Source: a bacterium
GTDB taxonomy: Bacteria; Verrucomicrobiota; Verrucomicrobiia; Limisphaerales; J093
Direction: 5' to 3'
Assembly (NCBI GenBank): GCA_021780105.1
Contig: JAJXZJ010000064.1
Coordinates: 241,104-305,103, forward strand
Length of the DNA stretch: 64,000 bases
The notes beneath the pieces were generated by a model. The model was not told the DNA's origin. It saw nothing but the letters and a program-made list of their open reading frames with translations, and searched no databases. The position numbers and the translations under genes are program-made. Positions 37,101-45,031 of this stretch are shown piece by piece (the stretch's first letter is position 1; each line of letters begins with the position of its first letter).

Positions 37101-37413
37101 CATCGCGGTGTTCCAGGGCGGCGCGGCATTCAACAATGGCACGGCCGACGCCGGCGGGCGGCGGCAGACCTTCCGCAGCGACGCGGCACCCACGCTTGCG
37201 CCGGCGTTCGTGACGCCGCAGTTCCTGCCCGGTACCGGCATGCAGGTCACGCTCGATGGCATCACAAACGAGGTCTATTCGCTGCAAACCTCGACCGACC
37301 TGACGAACTGGACCACGCTGCTGACGTTCACCAACACCGGCGCGCCGTTCATCTATCTCGATTCCAGTGCCACGAACCAGCCGTGGGCCTTTTACCGGGC
37401 GATCTGGCCGTGA
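34120..37413 (+). CDS. large secreted protein: PQQ-like beta-propeller plus repeated Ig-like and dockerin-like modules
   Basis: About 1,097 residues from the ATG at 34120 with a signal peptide (FAGIAWLLAVMTTSAGRA). Residues 30-365 hold about eight PQQ-like propeller blades with recurring SSPAVGVDGTIYIGSMD and LYALAPDGTKRWAFTTGG units. Four beta-rich modules with the pattern PPAGWTVSQISDGG...VKWGPFFD...QLTYQ follow. Two copies of HPADSNPADGWMTIGEI / HPADTQPVDGWMTIGEM (from residues 482 and 803) resemble a Ca-binding dockerin or EF-hand motif, each leading to PNPIP and a WW-containing stretch. The C-terminus (EVYSLQTSTDLTNWTTLLTF) is an autotransporter- or anchor-like beta module common in PVC proteins. 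It is presumably cell-surface or extracellular; no catalytic site is seen. Confidence 0.75.
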   Translation: MLARFAGIAWLLAVMTTSAGRAATPAVVFDFLTGAPVNSTPAIGADGSLYFGSEDNKLYAVLPNGTVRWEFTTGKGVFSSPALGPDETVYFGSQDGQVYAVTPTGQKAWAFTTGGEIYSSPAVGVDGTIYIGSMDQTLYALAPDGTKRWAFTTGGGIYSSPSVAPDGTIYIGSRDKRLYAMSPAGTNRWTFTTGDWVDATPAVGPDGTIYAASRDSLLYAINPDGTQRWSFRGSAGFYASPAVGRDGRIFAADNRGQVFALQADGTLLWQTNVTYHVSYSSVALGADGTVFVGSQDGVLTAISAAGVIQWGFTNGAAINHGSPAVAPNGVVYIGSEDAHLRGLTAGGGPVTGGWPTFRSDARHTASSFVRRILPAGYSGGADMVVTLVATPSADVSFYTVEDTPPSGWTVAVTNLSDNGWFDASNRRVKFGPFFDGQPRQLTYHVTPPISASGTSVFTGTSSADGGDRFVAGVQILNPAPLHPADSNPADGWMTIGEITGYGAAWKRGASWSLGPNPIPSLYVARAIDLWTNGEAYHYDTNFIAPPSWWTPLPDGGASLAPPPVLPAGIAATNGAASADMPYVYDAGTAVTINLTVTPATNVTVFAVEDLPPAGWTVSQISDGGSFDAARGKVKWGPFFDSQTRQLAYQTTPPAGETNEVQFYGVAAFDGSPAEIAGQRNLAPRGAALAGFARRFLPAGYSAGATFTVTIVTHAVTNASFYVIEDTPPAGWTVSQISNDGVYDSVHDVVRFGPFTDGQGRTLTYQVTPPLTQTGPVGFSGAFYVDDVIGDVVGASQLAQSLLHPADTQPVDGWMTIGEMTAYSAAWKDGQAWALPPNPIPAAYVQNAIQLWQGGEHYGVNTNITNAPQWWVILTNTPAHYQPVAITPGATTTNGGVTVDLPKFFTAGQPFTVTFNVTPTNVFAYTDPVSLVVTYTTNTIACAVEDQVPAGWTVAQISDGGFFDNLRGKVKWGPFFDANPRMLTYQIIPPTNAATIAVFQGGAAFNNGTADAGGRRQTFRSDAAPTLAPAFVTPQFLPGTGMQVTLDGITNEVYSLQTSTDLTNWTTLLTFTNTGAPFIYLDSSATNQPWAFYRAIWP

Positions 37414-37419
37414 CGCCGC

Positions 37420-38463
37420 TCAGCGGTGTTCGCCCGCCAGCATGTCGCTTTCCTTGAGCGGGAGCGCAAACGGCTCCAGCGGCATCGGCCTGTCGTGGTC
37501 GAGAAATTCCTCGCACAGCCGGAAGAATGCTGCCTCGCGGGTCGCCCGCCGGATTTCGTGCAGGAACCGCCCCGTTGGGTCCACACCCAGGCCGATGAAG
37601 TTCATGAACTTCTTCATGCGCGTGACGTGGGCAAGCTCGGTGAACTTCGCCCGGCACGTCGCCTCGAACAGCGCGCGGACGTAGCGCAACACATCGCGCC
37701 CGGCCGGCACGAACATGGTTTCCCCGCGCCGGGCCTGGCGAAACTGCGCGAACATCCACGGGTTGCGAATCACGCCGCGGCCGATCATCAGCCCGCGCGC
37801 GCCGGTCTGTTCGAGCACTTCCCGCCCTTTCCGCGCCGAAGACACATTGCCGTTGGCCAGCACCGGACACGGCAGCGTCGCCACCGCGCGGGCGACGAGG
37901 TCGTAATGCACTTCGCTGCGATACATCTCCCGCACCGTCCGGCCATGCACCGTGACCAGGTCGAGGGAGTGCCGCGCGAAAATGGCCAGCAGTTCGTCGA
38001 AGCCCGCGGGCGAGTCGAAGCCGATCCGCGTTTTCACGCTGAACCGCGTCGTCACCGCCTCGCGCAGCGCGCCGAGGATGGCGTCCACGCGCGCCGGTTC
38101 GCGCAGCAAGCCGCCGCCGGCGCACTTGCGATAGACCACCGGCGCCGGGCAGCCGAGGTTCAAATCCACGCCGGCGATCGGATACCGCTGCAGTTCCCGC
38201 GCCGTGCGCACCAGCAACGGGATGTCGTTGCCGATCATCTGTGCCAGCACCGGCCGGCCGGTGGGATTGGCGGTGATGGACTGCAAAATCGTCCGGTCCA
38301 GCGTCGAGCCGGGATACACGCGGAAATACTCCGTCACGTAAACATCCGCGCCGCCGTAACCGGCGATCAACCGCCAGAACGCGAGGTCGGTCACATCCTG
38401 CATCGGCGCCAGCGCCAGAATCGGCTCCGGGCCGGCGAGCAGGGAATCGAGCGTCGGCGTCAT
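37420..38463 (-). CDS. dus: tRNA-dihydrouridine synthase
   Basis: FMN enzyme that reduces uridine in tRNA D-loops. From the ATG at 38463 it has the TIM barrel N-terminus LALAPMQDVTDLAF, the conserved GVDLNLGCPAPVVYRKCAGG with the catalytic cysteine (in RKCAGGGLL), VKTRIGF, TVHGRTVREMY, LANGNVSS and LMIGRGVIRNPW. About 347 residues, normal length. Its start overlaps the PhzF gene stop by 4 bases. Which of the Dus subfamilies it belongs to is not certain. Confidence 0.92.
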   Translation of the reverse strand: MTPTLDSLLAGPEPILALAPMQDVTDLAFWRLIAGYGGADVYVTEYFRVYPGSTLDRTILQSITANPTGRPVLAQMIGNDIPLLVRTARELQRYPIAGVDLNLGCPAPVVYRKCAGGGLLREPARVDAILGALREAVTTRFSVKTRIGFDSPAGFDELLAIFARHSLDLVTVHGRTVREMYRSEVHYDLVARAVATLPCPVLANGNVSSARKGREVLEQTGARGLMIGRGVIRNPWMFAQFRQARRGETMFVPAGRDVLRYVRALFEATCRAKFTELAHVTRMKKFMNFIGLGVDPTGRFLHEIRRATREAAFFRLCEEFLDHDRPMPLEPFALPLKESDMLAGEHR

Positions 38464-39266
38464 GAAGAAGCTGCGCCGGCCGCCAGCTCGCCGCGCAGCA
38501 CGGTGACCGCCCGCCCGGCGAGCAACACCCGGTCGCCGCGCATTGTCACGCACACCCGGCCGCCGCGGGATGAAGCCTGCCAGGCGGTGAACTCGTCGCG
38601 GCCGAGTTTCGCCTGCCAGAACGGCCCGAGCGAACAGTGCGCCGAGCCGGTTACTGGATCTTCCTCCACGCCGACACCCGGCGCGAAGAACCGTGAGAGG
38701 AACGCAAATTCCGGCGTGTCGGAAACGCTGGTGACAATCACGCCGCGCACCGGCAACGCAGCCAGCCGGGCAAAGTCCGGCCGAAGCTGGCGCAACGTGG
38801 CGGGCGAATCCAGTTCCACCAGGTAATCGAACTCGCTGCGGCTGACGGACCGGAAGTCCGCGCCCAGCGCCGCGGCCAGCCCGGCCGGCGGCAACACCGG
38901 TTGCACCGGTTTGGCGGGAAAATCGAGTTCGATGTCGTCGCCGTTGCGGCGCGCGGTCAACCGGCCGCTCAGCGTGTGGAACCGTGCCGGCTCGCCGGCG
39001 GCGAGTTCGCCAGTTTCCCAGAGCACGTGGGCGCTGGCGAGCGTGGCGTGTCCACAGAGCTTCACCTCCGCTTCGGGCGTAAACCAGCGCAGCCCCCAGC
39101 CGTCCGCGCGACGGAGGAGGAAGGCCGTCTCGGAATGCTTCATTTCCCGCGCCACGGCCTGCATCCAGGCCGGCCCGGCGGGCGCGGGCAGACGGCAGAC
39201 GGCGGCGGGATTGCCGCCGAACGCGCGGTCCGCGAAGGCGTCCACCACATGCATCGGCAACGTCAT
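38460..39266 (-). CDS. PhzF-family epimerase/isomerase-like protein
   Basis: About 268 residues from the ATG at 39266 (MTLPMHVVDAF). PhzF-fold markers: FGGNPAAVCRLP, HSETAFLLRR with the catalytic Glu, FTPEAEVKLCGHATLASAHV, and GVEEDPVTGSAHCSLGPFW. Members isomerise small molecules; PhzF itself acts in phenazine synthesis, but most homologues, like this one, occur without phenazine genes and have unknown substrates. It is co-transcribed with dus. Confidence 0.88.
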   Translation of the reverse strand: MTLPMHVVDAFADRAFGGNPAAVCRLPAPAGPAWMQAVAREMKHSETAFLLRRADGWGLRWFTPEAEVKLCGHATLASAHVLWETGELAAGEPARFHTLSGRLTARRNGDDIELDFPAKPVQPVLPPAGLAAALGADFRSVSRSEFDYLVELDSPATLRQLRPDFARLAALPVRGVIVTSVSDTPEFAFLSRFFAPGVGVEEDPVTGSAHCSLGPFWQAKLGRDEFTAWQASSRGGRVCVTMRGDRVLLAGRAVTVLRGELAAGAASS

Positions 39267-39346
39267 GCGTGGAGAAAATGGGTTTGCCGCGGCCGCGCTG
39301 TCAAACGCATAACGGCCGGGAGCGTTGGGGGAATCGCCGGCCGGCC

Positions 39347-40909
39347 TCAGTGCCGGAAGAGGAATTCGTCCGTGTTCAGCAAAGCCCAGGCGAGGTCCAC
39401 GACGGCGGCGCGGCGGCCGGCCGGGTTGGTTTGGAAGAACGCGACCGCCGTTTGCGTCTCCGCCGTCGTTGGAAACCGCGAGAGAATGTCCAGGAACAGG
39501 GCGGTGGCGATTTCGCGCGGCGGCCGGCCGGATTGCAACTGGAACTGGATCATCCGGCTTTGCTCGATCTTGCGGAGGACGTGGCTGGAGTTCAGCCAAT
39601 GCAGCCGTTGTTCGGCGGTGGGGCGGCGATTGCGCTCCGATTCCAGCCCGGTGTCGCGCGGCGGCCGGCCGAACAGTTCGAGGAACGCGCTCGTGATGCT
39701 GCCGTCGGGCAGGGCGATCGTGCGCTCGGTTTCGGGAATGAACGTGAATGGTTCGGGGATGGAACTGGTGTATTGCTCGGTCGAACCGGTAATCTGATCG
39801 AGCGCGTCAATCAGCACCTCCGCGTCGAGCTGGCGCAACGGACAAAAGGCGAAATTTGCCGCGGCTTCCGGCCGGTCGCTGCGCGGCACGCCGGAAAGCT
39901 GGTAAGTCTGCGAGTTGAGGATCATCCGGAAAAGAGCCTTCAAGTCGTAGTGCGCCGCGACGAGTTCTTGTTCCAGATACGCCAGCAGTTCGGGGTTGCT
40001 GGGCGGATTGTCCGGTCGGATGTCGTCCGGCTCCTGGATGATGCCCCGGCCCAGCAGCCAGGCCCAGACGCGGTTGGCGATGTTGCGGGTGAACCACGGG
40101 TTCTGCGGGTCAATCAACCAGTCGGCGAAAACCGCGCGCGGGTCGCGGTCCGGGGACAATTGGGCAGGCGTGCCGTCGGGAAACACGGCCGTCCTCCACA
40201 GGCCGTTGGTGGCTTTTTGAGGATCGAAGCAAACAATCTCCTCCTTCCATTCGGCGGTGGATTTGTAGCCGACCTCCGAGAAGAACGCGGCCAGGCCGGC
40301 GAGCTGGTTGGTGGGCCACTTCTCGGCGCGCGCGCCCATGAACGTCAAGGCCACGGTCTGGGCGATGCCCGCCGGTTCGCGGTTCTGCATGGCGCGGTAG
40401 AAGTTCACCGGCGGGTCGCGGAAGTTGCTGCCGCTGGACGTGAGCAGCGCGCGGACAAACCGGTCGTAGGGCCAGTTTTCACGCAGCGCGGCGCGAATCC
40501 ACCGGTGATACGCCTGTGCGGCGTTGGGCCAGAGATTGATCGGAAACTCGGATTTGACCCGCAGCAGGTCGCTCCACTTCATGGCCCAGTAATCCGCGAA
40601 TTCGTCCCGCGCCAGCAGGCGGTCAACCAGCACGCGGCGTTTGTCCGACGACGGGTCCAGCAAAAAGGTTCGCGCTTCCGTCGGCGCAGGTAGTGTGCCG
40701 ATCACGTCCAGATAGGCGCGGCGGAGAAACACGGCGTCCGAGCAGAGATGCGCCGGCGGGATGCCGAGTTGTTGGAGGCGGCCGAAGACCAGTTCGTCAA
40801 TGCGATTGCCGGGCGCACTGACGGGCGGGCCGTCGAAGGGATTGCCTGCCGCGACCGCGTTGCCCGCCGTCGCCAGCATCCAAACCAACAGAACCAGCAC
40901 TGCCCTCAT
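39347..40909 (-). CDS. secreted DUF1549/DUF1553-domain protein
   Basis: 520 residues with a signal peptide (MRAVLVLLVWMLATAGNAVA). The DUF1549 region follows (FLRRAYLDVIGTLPAPTEAR, DYWAMKWSDLLRVKSEF) and then DUF1553 (NRVWAWLLGRGIIQEPDDIR, YDLKALFRMILNSQTYQLS, WALLNTDEFLFRH). The pair is a hallmark of Planctomycetes and Verrucomicrobia, often beside DUF1501 or cytochrome domains. Here there is no heme-binding CxxCH motif. The biochemical role of the domains is not established. The gene stands alone. Confidence 0.88.
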   Translation of the reverse strand: MRAVLVLLVWMLATAGNAVAAGNPFDGPPVSAPGNRIDELVFGRLQQLGIPPAHLCSDAVFLRRAYLDVIGTLPAPTEARTFLLDPSSDKRRVLVDRLLARDEFADYWAMKWSDLLRVKSEFPINLWPNAAQAYHRWIRAALRENWPYDRFVRALLTSSGSNFRDPPVNFYRAMQNREPAGIAQTVALTFMGARAEKWPTNQLAGLAAFFSEVGYKSTAEWKEEIVCFDPQKATNGLWRTAVFPDGTPAQLSPDRDPRAVFADWLIDPQNPWFTRNIANRVWAWLLGRGIIQEPDDIRPDNPPSNPELLAYLEQELVAAHYDLKALFRMILNSQTYQLSGVPRSDRPEAAANFAFCPLRQLDAEVLIDALDQITGSTEQYTSSIPEPFTFIPETERTIALPDGSITSAFLELFGRPPRDTGLESERNRRPTAEQRLHWLNSSHVLRKIEQSRMIQFQLQSGRPPREIATALFLDILSRFPTTAETQTAVAFFQTNPAGRRAAVVDLAWALLNTDEFLFRH

Positions 40910-41089
40910 CGTCGTTTGTCGTTTAGACCGTTCGCTGAACCACCCGCGTCGGCCAACCTTTGATGCCGTGAGACGCTCTGTCGGGGAACAGGGTTACAGC
41001 CGGTCGCGGCGGGAGGGAAAAACAATTCACCGTCCGGAGGAAAAACTCCCTCCAGACAGGCGGTTCTTCAGCGAATTGCGAAGGCGATG

Positions 41090-41998
41090 CTACGCCTCGG
41101 TCAGCGCGCGGTTCATGCGCTCGATGGCTTCGTCAACTTCCGCCGCGCTCTTGAAGCCGACGACCACGGCGTCGGTCAGTCCGCTGCGCATGACGTAGCG
41201 CATGGCCTTCTCGCGGTCCTCGGCCTTGGTGAACTCGCCGTTGCCGCAGAGTTTCATGCCGATGATCCCGTGGCCCCGGGCGCGCATTTTCTTGAGCTGC
41301 TCGACCACCGGCGGCACGTTTTCCGGCCCGCTCTTGGCGTTCCACGTTTGTTCGGGCGTGTCCATCCACACGCCCTGCGGGTTCAGCCGGACGAGGTGAA
41401 TTTCCGTCCAGTCGGATTCCTGCGCCTGCGTCAGCGCGGGCAGGCTGTGGCAGGACACGCCCTTGGCGCGAATCCACTTCTTCTCCTTCGCCTCGTTGAA
41501 GCCGTCCATGATCCGCTTCATGTCGTCGGTCCAGTTGTCCTTGACCATGCAGTGAATGAGCAGGCTGTCGAGGTAATCGGTGTCGAACGCCTTCCGGTGG
41601 CGGTCAATCGTGGCCAGCACGTCCTCCGGTTTGCCGGGCACCTTCGACTGCAAAAACAGCTTCTCGCGCGGCAGCCCTTTGAGCGCCGGCCCCATCCACT
41701 CGAAGGTTTCGTAGGCCTGGGCGCAGTCGAAGTAGGTGATGCCCTGGTCGTAGGCATAGCGGATGAGCCGGTTGAACGCGTCCTGGCCGAGCGCCTTCTG
41801 CACATGGCCGCTGTTGCTGCCGGCGCCGAAGCCCAGCCGGCTGGACTTGAGGCCGGTTTTGCCGAGTTCCACCTGATCGGCGTGGGTGCGTTTGCCGGCG
41901 GCATTTTCTCCGAGTGCCAGCGGGGCAAGCAAGGCGCTGCCCGCCACGGCGGCCGTGTGTCCAAAGAATTCACGGCGGGTAAAAGACGAGGATTTCAT
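41090..41998 (-). CDS. Tat-exported aldo/keto reductase
   Basis: About 302 residues from the ATG at 41998. It begins with a twin-arginine signal (SSFTRREFFGHTAAVAGSAL) and then the aldo/keto reductase barrel: LGKTGLKSSRLGFGAG, ITYFDCAQAYE with the Asp/Tyr pair, LFLQSKV with the lysine and DSLLIHCMV with the histidine. Family members reduce carbonyls with NADPH, but NADPH is not available outside the cytoplasm. Exported versions in this phylum therefore raise the question of their cofactor. No close neighbour gene. Confidence 0.85.
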   Translation of the reverse strand: MKSSSFTRREFFGHTAAVAGSALLAPLALGENAAGKRTHADQVELGKTGLKSSRLGFGAGSNSGHVQKALGQDAFNRLIRYAYDQGITYFDCAQAYETFEWMGPALKGLPREKLFLQSKVPGKPEDVLATIDRHRKAFDTDYLDSLLIHCMVKDNWTDDMKRIMDGFNEAKEKKWIRAKGVSCHSLPALTQAQESDWTEIHLVRLNPQGVWMDTPEQTWNAKSGPENVPPVVEQLKKMRARGHGIIGMKLCGNGEFTKAEDREKAMRYVMRSGLTDAVVVGFKSAAEVDEAIERMNRALTEA

Positions 41999-42121
41999 GG
42001 CGATCTCCGGTTTCGGTTGGTTCGATGACAATTCACATTTTCGGCTGACTTCGGCACCAACAAAGCACGACCCCGCCTCTGCGGCAACTTGGAACCCACC
42101 CGGGCGCCGCAAGTGCCCCAG

Positions 42122-42577
42122 TCAAATGCCGCCGGTGAATGTCGAAATGGCCGCCTTGGCGATGAGACCGCCGGTCTTCTGCGCAAACGTATCCACCTTG
42201 GTGCGAAAATCCTGGAGCTTCTGCTCGACCGCCTTGGCCTGGTCGGTCAGATCGCTTACGGCTTTGTTCAATGCCGCCGGATCGGCTTGTTTCGCGGCGT
42301 CCGCGGCTTTCTGCGCGGCCTGCCGGGTCTGCGCCAGCGCGTCTTGAATCGCGGTCAAATCCTTCGCCACGTCCGCCCGGACCTGGTCCAGCCGGCTTTG
42401 GAGATCGCCGGAAAAATTGCCCTGCGCGAACTGGTCGGCCGCCGCGTTCGCCTGGGCGCGGAACTCGTCCACCACCTGGCGCACGGCGACCGTGACGTTT
42501 GCGTTCACCTGGTCAATCACCGCGTGAATGTCTTCCGGCAGGTTCCGGCGAAGGATGTTGGGATCGAACTCGCTCAT
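42122..42577 (-). CDS. coiled-coil protein of unknown function
   Basis: 151 residues, almost entirely helical, with a coiled-coil core (AIQDALAQTRQAAQKAADAA, then AVSDLTDQAKAVEQKLQDF). No signal peptide is seen. It is the third gene of a minus-strand operon with the lipoprotein (12-base gap) and the membrane protein. No family is recognised; it may act as a cytoplasmic or membrane-associated scaffold for the other two. Confidence 0.7.
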   Translation of the reverse strand: MSEFDPNILRRNLPEDIHAVIDQVNANVTVAVRQVVDEFRAQANAAADQFAQGNFSGDLQSRLDQVRADVAKDLTAIQDALAQTRQAAQKAADAAKQADPAALNKAVSDLTDQAKAVEQKLQDFRTKVDTFAQKTGGLIAKAAISTFTGGI

Positions 42578-42589
42578 GGTCGAAGCTGG

Positions 42590-43738
42590 TCAGGGTTGGC
42601 TGGGAGTCGCCCCGGACCCCAGGAGGTTCAATTTTCCCTTCAGAAATTGCTCGACGCTCTGCTGCGCCTTGTCCGCCAGCGCGGCCGCGGTTTGTTCCAA
42701 AACCTGCTGGCCTTCGGCAGCAAACGAACTTTTGGCATCCGCGAACTGGTCCTTGAGCGAACCAAACGCGGCGTCGAACACGTCCCGTCCGGCGGTCGTC
42801 ACCGCCTGCACGTCCGCCGGCTTCAGCGGCGACGGCTGCATCACGCCGCCGAGCAACCCCTTGCCAAGCGACTGCCAGAACCCGGCAAAATACGAACCGC
42901 TGCCGAAGGCGTTGCTGCGCAGGTAATCGCGGTTGCCTTCCGCGGCCGCCTTGGTCACTTGTGTGTAGCCGAACAGACCGTCGTAGGCCGCGTCCGGAAC
43001 CTGCGGTTCGGGTCCAAGATCCAGCGCGGGTGCGGCGACCGCCGGCAGCGCGGTGACCGCGCGGTCATAGACTTTCTGTGCGTTGGCGCGATGGCGTTCC
43101 GCGACCTGCTGCAGGCGCGTTGCGGTTTCCGCCTCCACGAGGTCGAGTTGCTGGAAACCTTGTTTGAGCGCATCCAGCTTGAGGTCCACGGCCGCCCCTT
43201 GCGCGGCGAGGTAATCCTTGTCCGCAAGCACGACTTGCTGGCGCAATTCCAGTTCGTTCGGCGACGCCTTGAATTTCGCGAACGCGTCGTCCGCGCGGCG
43301 ATGATATTCCGCGATGCGGTCGGTGAGCGGCTGCAGCGCGGCGTTGATGACTGGCTCCAGACGGGCGACCTGCGCGCGCCGACGGTCGGCATTTTGCCGC
43401 AACAGATCGGCCAGCGCGCGGTCAATGTCGGCGAGCGTCTTCTGGAGTTCGAGATTCATCCGCTGGCGCAGCAGTTCCTGGCGGTTGGTGGCGACGGCGG
43501 CCGCCAGTTCGCGGACGGCGGTGCGCGTCTGCCGCTGCGCTTCGGCCTCGCTGCGCGCGGCGGCGTGCAGTTCCTGCACCGTTTTGCCGGCCGTGTCCGA
43601 GGCGCTCATCAAGGTCTCATTCATCCGCAGGGCCTCACGGCGGGCAACACAGCCGGTGCTCAACAGGGCGAATCCCAGCAAGCCGGCCGCCAGGACGCGG
43701 CGGGCGCGACGCGGCGGAAGAAAAGTTGGCAGGCGCAT
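42590..43738 (-). CDS. coiled-coil lipoprotein of unknown function
   Basis: 382 residues with a lipoprotein signal peptide and lipobox LLSTGC near residue 30, so it should be anchored in an envelope membrane. Long helical stretches follow (TRTAVRELAAAVATNRQELL, LEKTL-like repeats and DRALADLLRQNADRRRAQVA) with a Gly-rich stretch at FGSGSYFAGFWQSLGKGLLG. No catalytic motif and no family recognised. It sits between the multi-helix membrane protein (14-base gap) and the small coiled-coil protein, suggesting one envelope complex. Confidence 0.7.
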   Translation of the reverse strand: MRLPTFLPPRRARRVLAAGLLGFALLSTGCVARREALRMNETLMSASDTAGKTVQELHAAARSEAEAQRQTRTAVRELAAAVATNRQELLRQRMNLELQKTLADIDRALADLLRQNADRRRAQVARLEPVINAALQPLTDRIAEYHRRADDAFAKFKASPNELELRQQVVLADKDYLAAQGAAVDLKLDALKQGFQQLDLVEAETATRLQQVAERHRANAQKVYDRAVTALPAVAAPALDLGPEPQVPDAAYDGLFGYTQVTKAAAEGNRDYLRSNAFGSGSYFAGFWQSLGKGLLGGVMQPSPLKPADVQAVTTAGRDVFDAAFGSLKDQFADAKSSFAAEGQQVLEQTAAALADKAQQSVEQFLKGKLNLLGSGATPSQP

Positions 43739-43752
43739 GGCGGGAGGTGGCT

Positions 43753-44928
43753 TCAGTGGTTTTCCGCAAGCCGGCTGATCAAGCCGTGTTCCATGCCGCT
43801 TTTGGCCACGGCGAGGAGCTTGGTTTCCAGTTCGGCGAGGTTTTTCGGCGCCCCAGCGGCCGGCGCTGGCGCCGGATTGACATACTGATACGGCTGACTG
43901 ACGGCCGCGGCCTCCAACTTCGCCTGACTGAGTGTGACCGACGGCGGAACGATGAGGTTTGCGAAGTCGCGGAGCCGCGTGTAAAGGCCTTCGGTGAGGA
44001 AGCCGAGGAAAAAGGAGAAGACAAGAAAATACGGCAAATTCAAGTAACTTACTTTCGACTCGGTCAGGCCAGTGGTCCAGATGGCAACGCAGATCACCGC
44101 CAGCAGCGGCGCCAGCAAGACCTTGGGAATGACCATGACGAACTCCTCGGGCTGATAGCGATCGTCACGGCAGGCAAGAATGATGCCGATGATGGTGTTG
44201 GCGAGCACGCCAAGCAGGGACCAGAACACCACCTCCACGAGCCAGCCACCGCCCTGGACGTAAAGCCAGCCGAAGGGAAGGATCGGGTCCAGGCCGCGCA
44301 GTTCCACGGCCAGTTCGTTGCGCAGATCCGCCTCGCGGCTGATTTGCTCGCGCACGCCTTCGGCGGCGGCGCGAAAAACCGCCTGGTTGGCCGGCACGGT
44401 CAGGGTGGGGGTTTTGCTGTGCAGCCATTGCTCCAGGCGCGGGAGATTCGCCAACAGGAAGTCGTCGTCGGTGGCTTGGGCGGGGGATTTGCCCAGCACG
44501 CCGGGCGGCGCGGTTTCCCAAACAAGACTGCGGGTGTTCGCCGTCATCACCGGCAGGAACAGATCGCGGCGTTCGTGCAAAACGTCCCGGCTCAGCGCCG
44601 CTCGTTTGGCCTCGATGCGTTGCACCAGCTCGGCGATCCGGGCTTTCGAGTAAAAGCGTTCGAGTTCGGATTGCGCGTAAATCGGCCGCAGCGTGCCGTC
44701 CGTGGCGAACTGCACCGCCTGCTCCGGCCGCCACGGCTCCGCCTGCCAGCAGGCGTGAATGATGCTGTAAATCGCCGCCACCCCGAACAGCCCGATGAAC
44801 GACCACAGAAACGCGCGGAACGGGTAGGCGAAATAGGCCGTCAGCTTGCCTCTTCCGTCACCGGGATCGCGCGTCAACAAGCGGCGGTGGGCCGGGGCGG
44901 CCTTGCGGAGCCGGGGGAAGGGCTTCAT
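43753..44928 (-). CDS. multi-pass membrane protein of unknown function
   Basis: 391 residues. One helix near residue 35 (FRAFLWSFIGLFGVAAIYSI) precedes a soluble region of about 180 residues. Three further helices follow: VVFWSLLGVLANTIIGIILA, VLLAPLLAVICVAIWTTGL and FLVFSFFLGFLTEGLYTRL. The loop is presumably extracytoplasmic. A Pro/Ala linker and a short C-terminal helix end the protein. It is the first gene of the three-gene operon. No family is recognised. Confidence 0.7.
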   Translation of the reverse strand: MKPFPRLRKAAPAHRRLLTRDPGDGRGKLTAYFAYPFRAFLWSFIGLFGVAAIYSIIHACWQAEPWRPEQAVQFATDGTLRPIYAQSELERFYSKARIAELVQRIEAKRAALSRDVLHERRDLFLPVMTANTRSLVWETAPPGVLGKSPAQATDDDFLLANLPRLEQWLHSKTPTLTVPANQAVFRAAAEGVREQISREADLRNELAVELRGLDPILPFGWLYVQGGGWLVEVVFWSLLGVLANTIIGIILACRDDRYQPEEFVMVIPKVLLAPLLAVICVAIWTTGLTESKVSYLNLPYFLVFSFFLGFLTEGLYTRLRDFANLIVPPSVTLSQAKLEAAAVSQPYQYVNPAPAPAAGAPKNLAELETKLLAVAKSGMEHGLISRLAENH

Positions 44929-45031
44929 ACGGTTGTCTTGACAGATTCAGCGGCCGACGTTGCCAGGGTGCTTGGAATCCTAATGCAGCCGGGCGTTCGC
45001 GTCAACCGCCGCAACCGGCGGCCGGGCCGGA

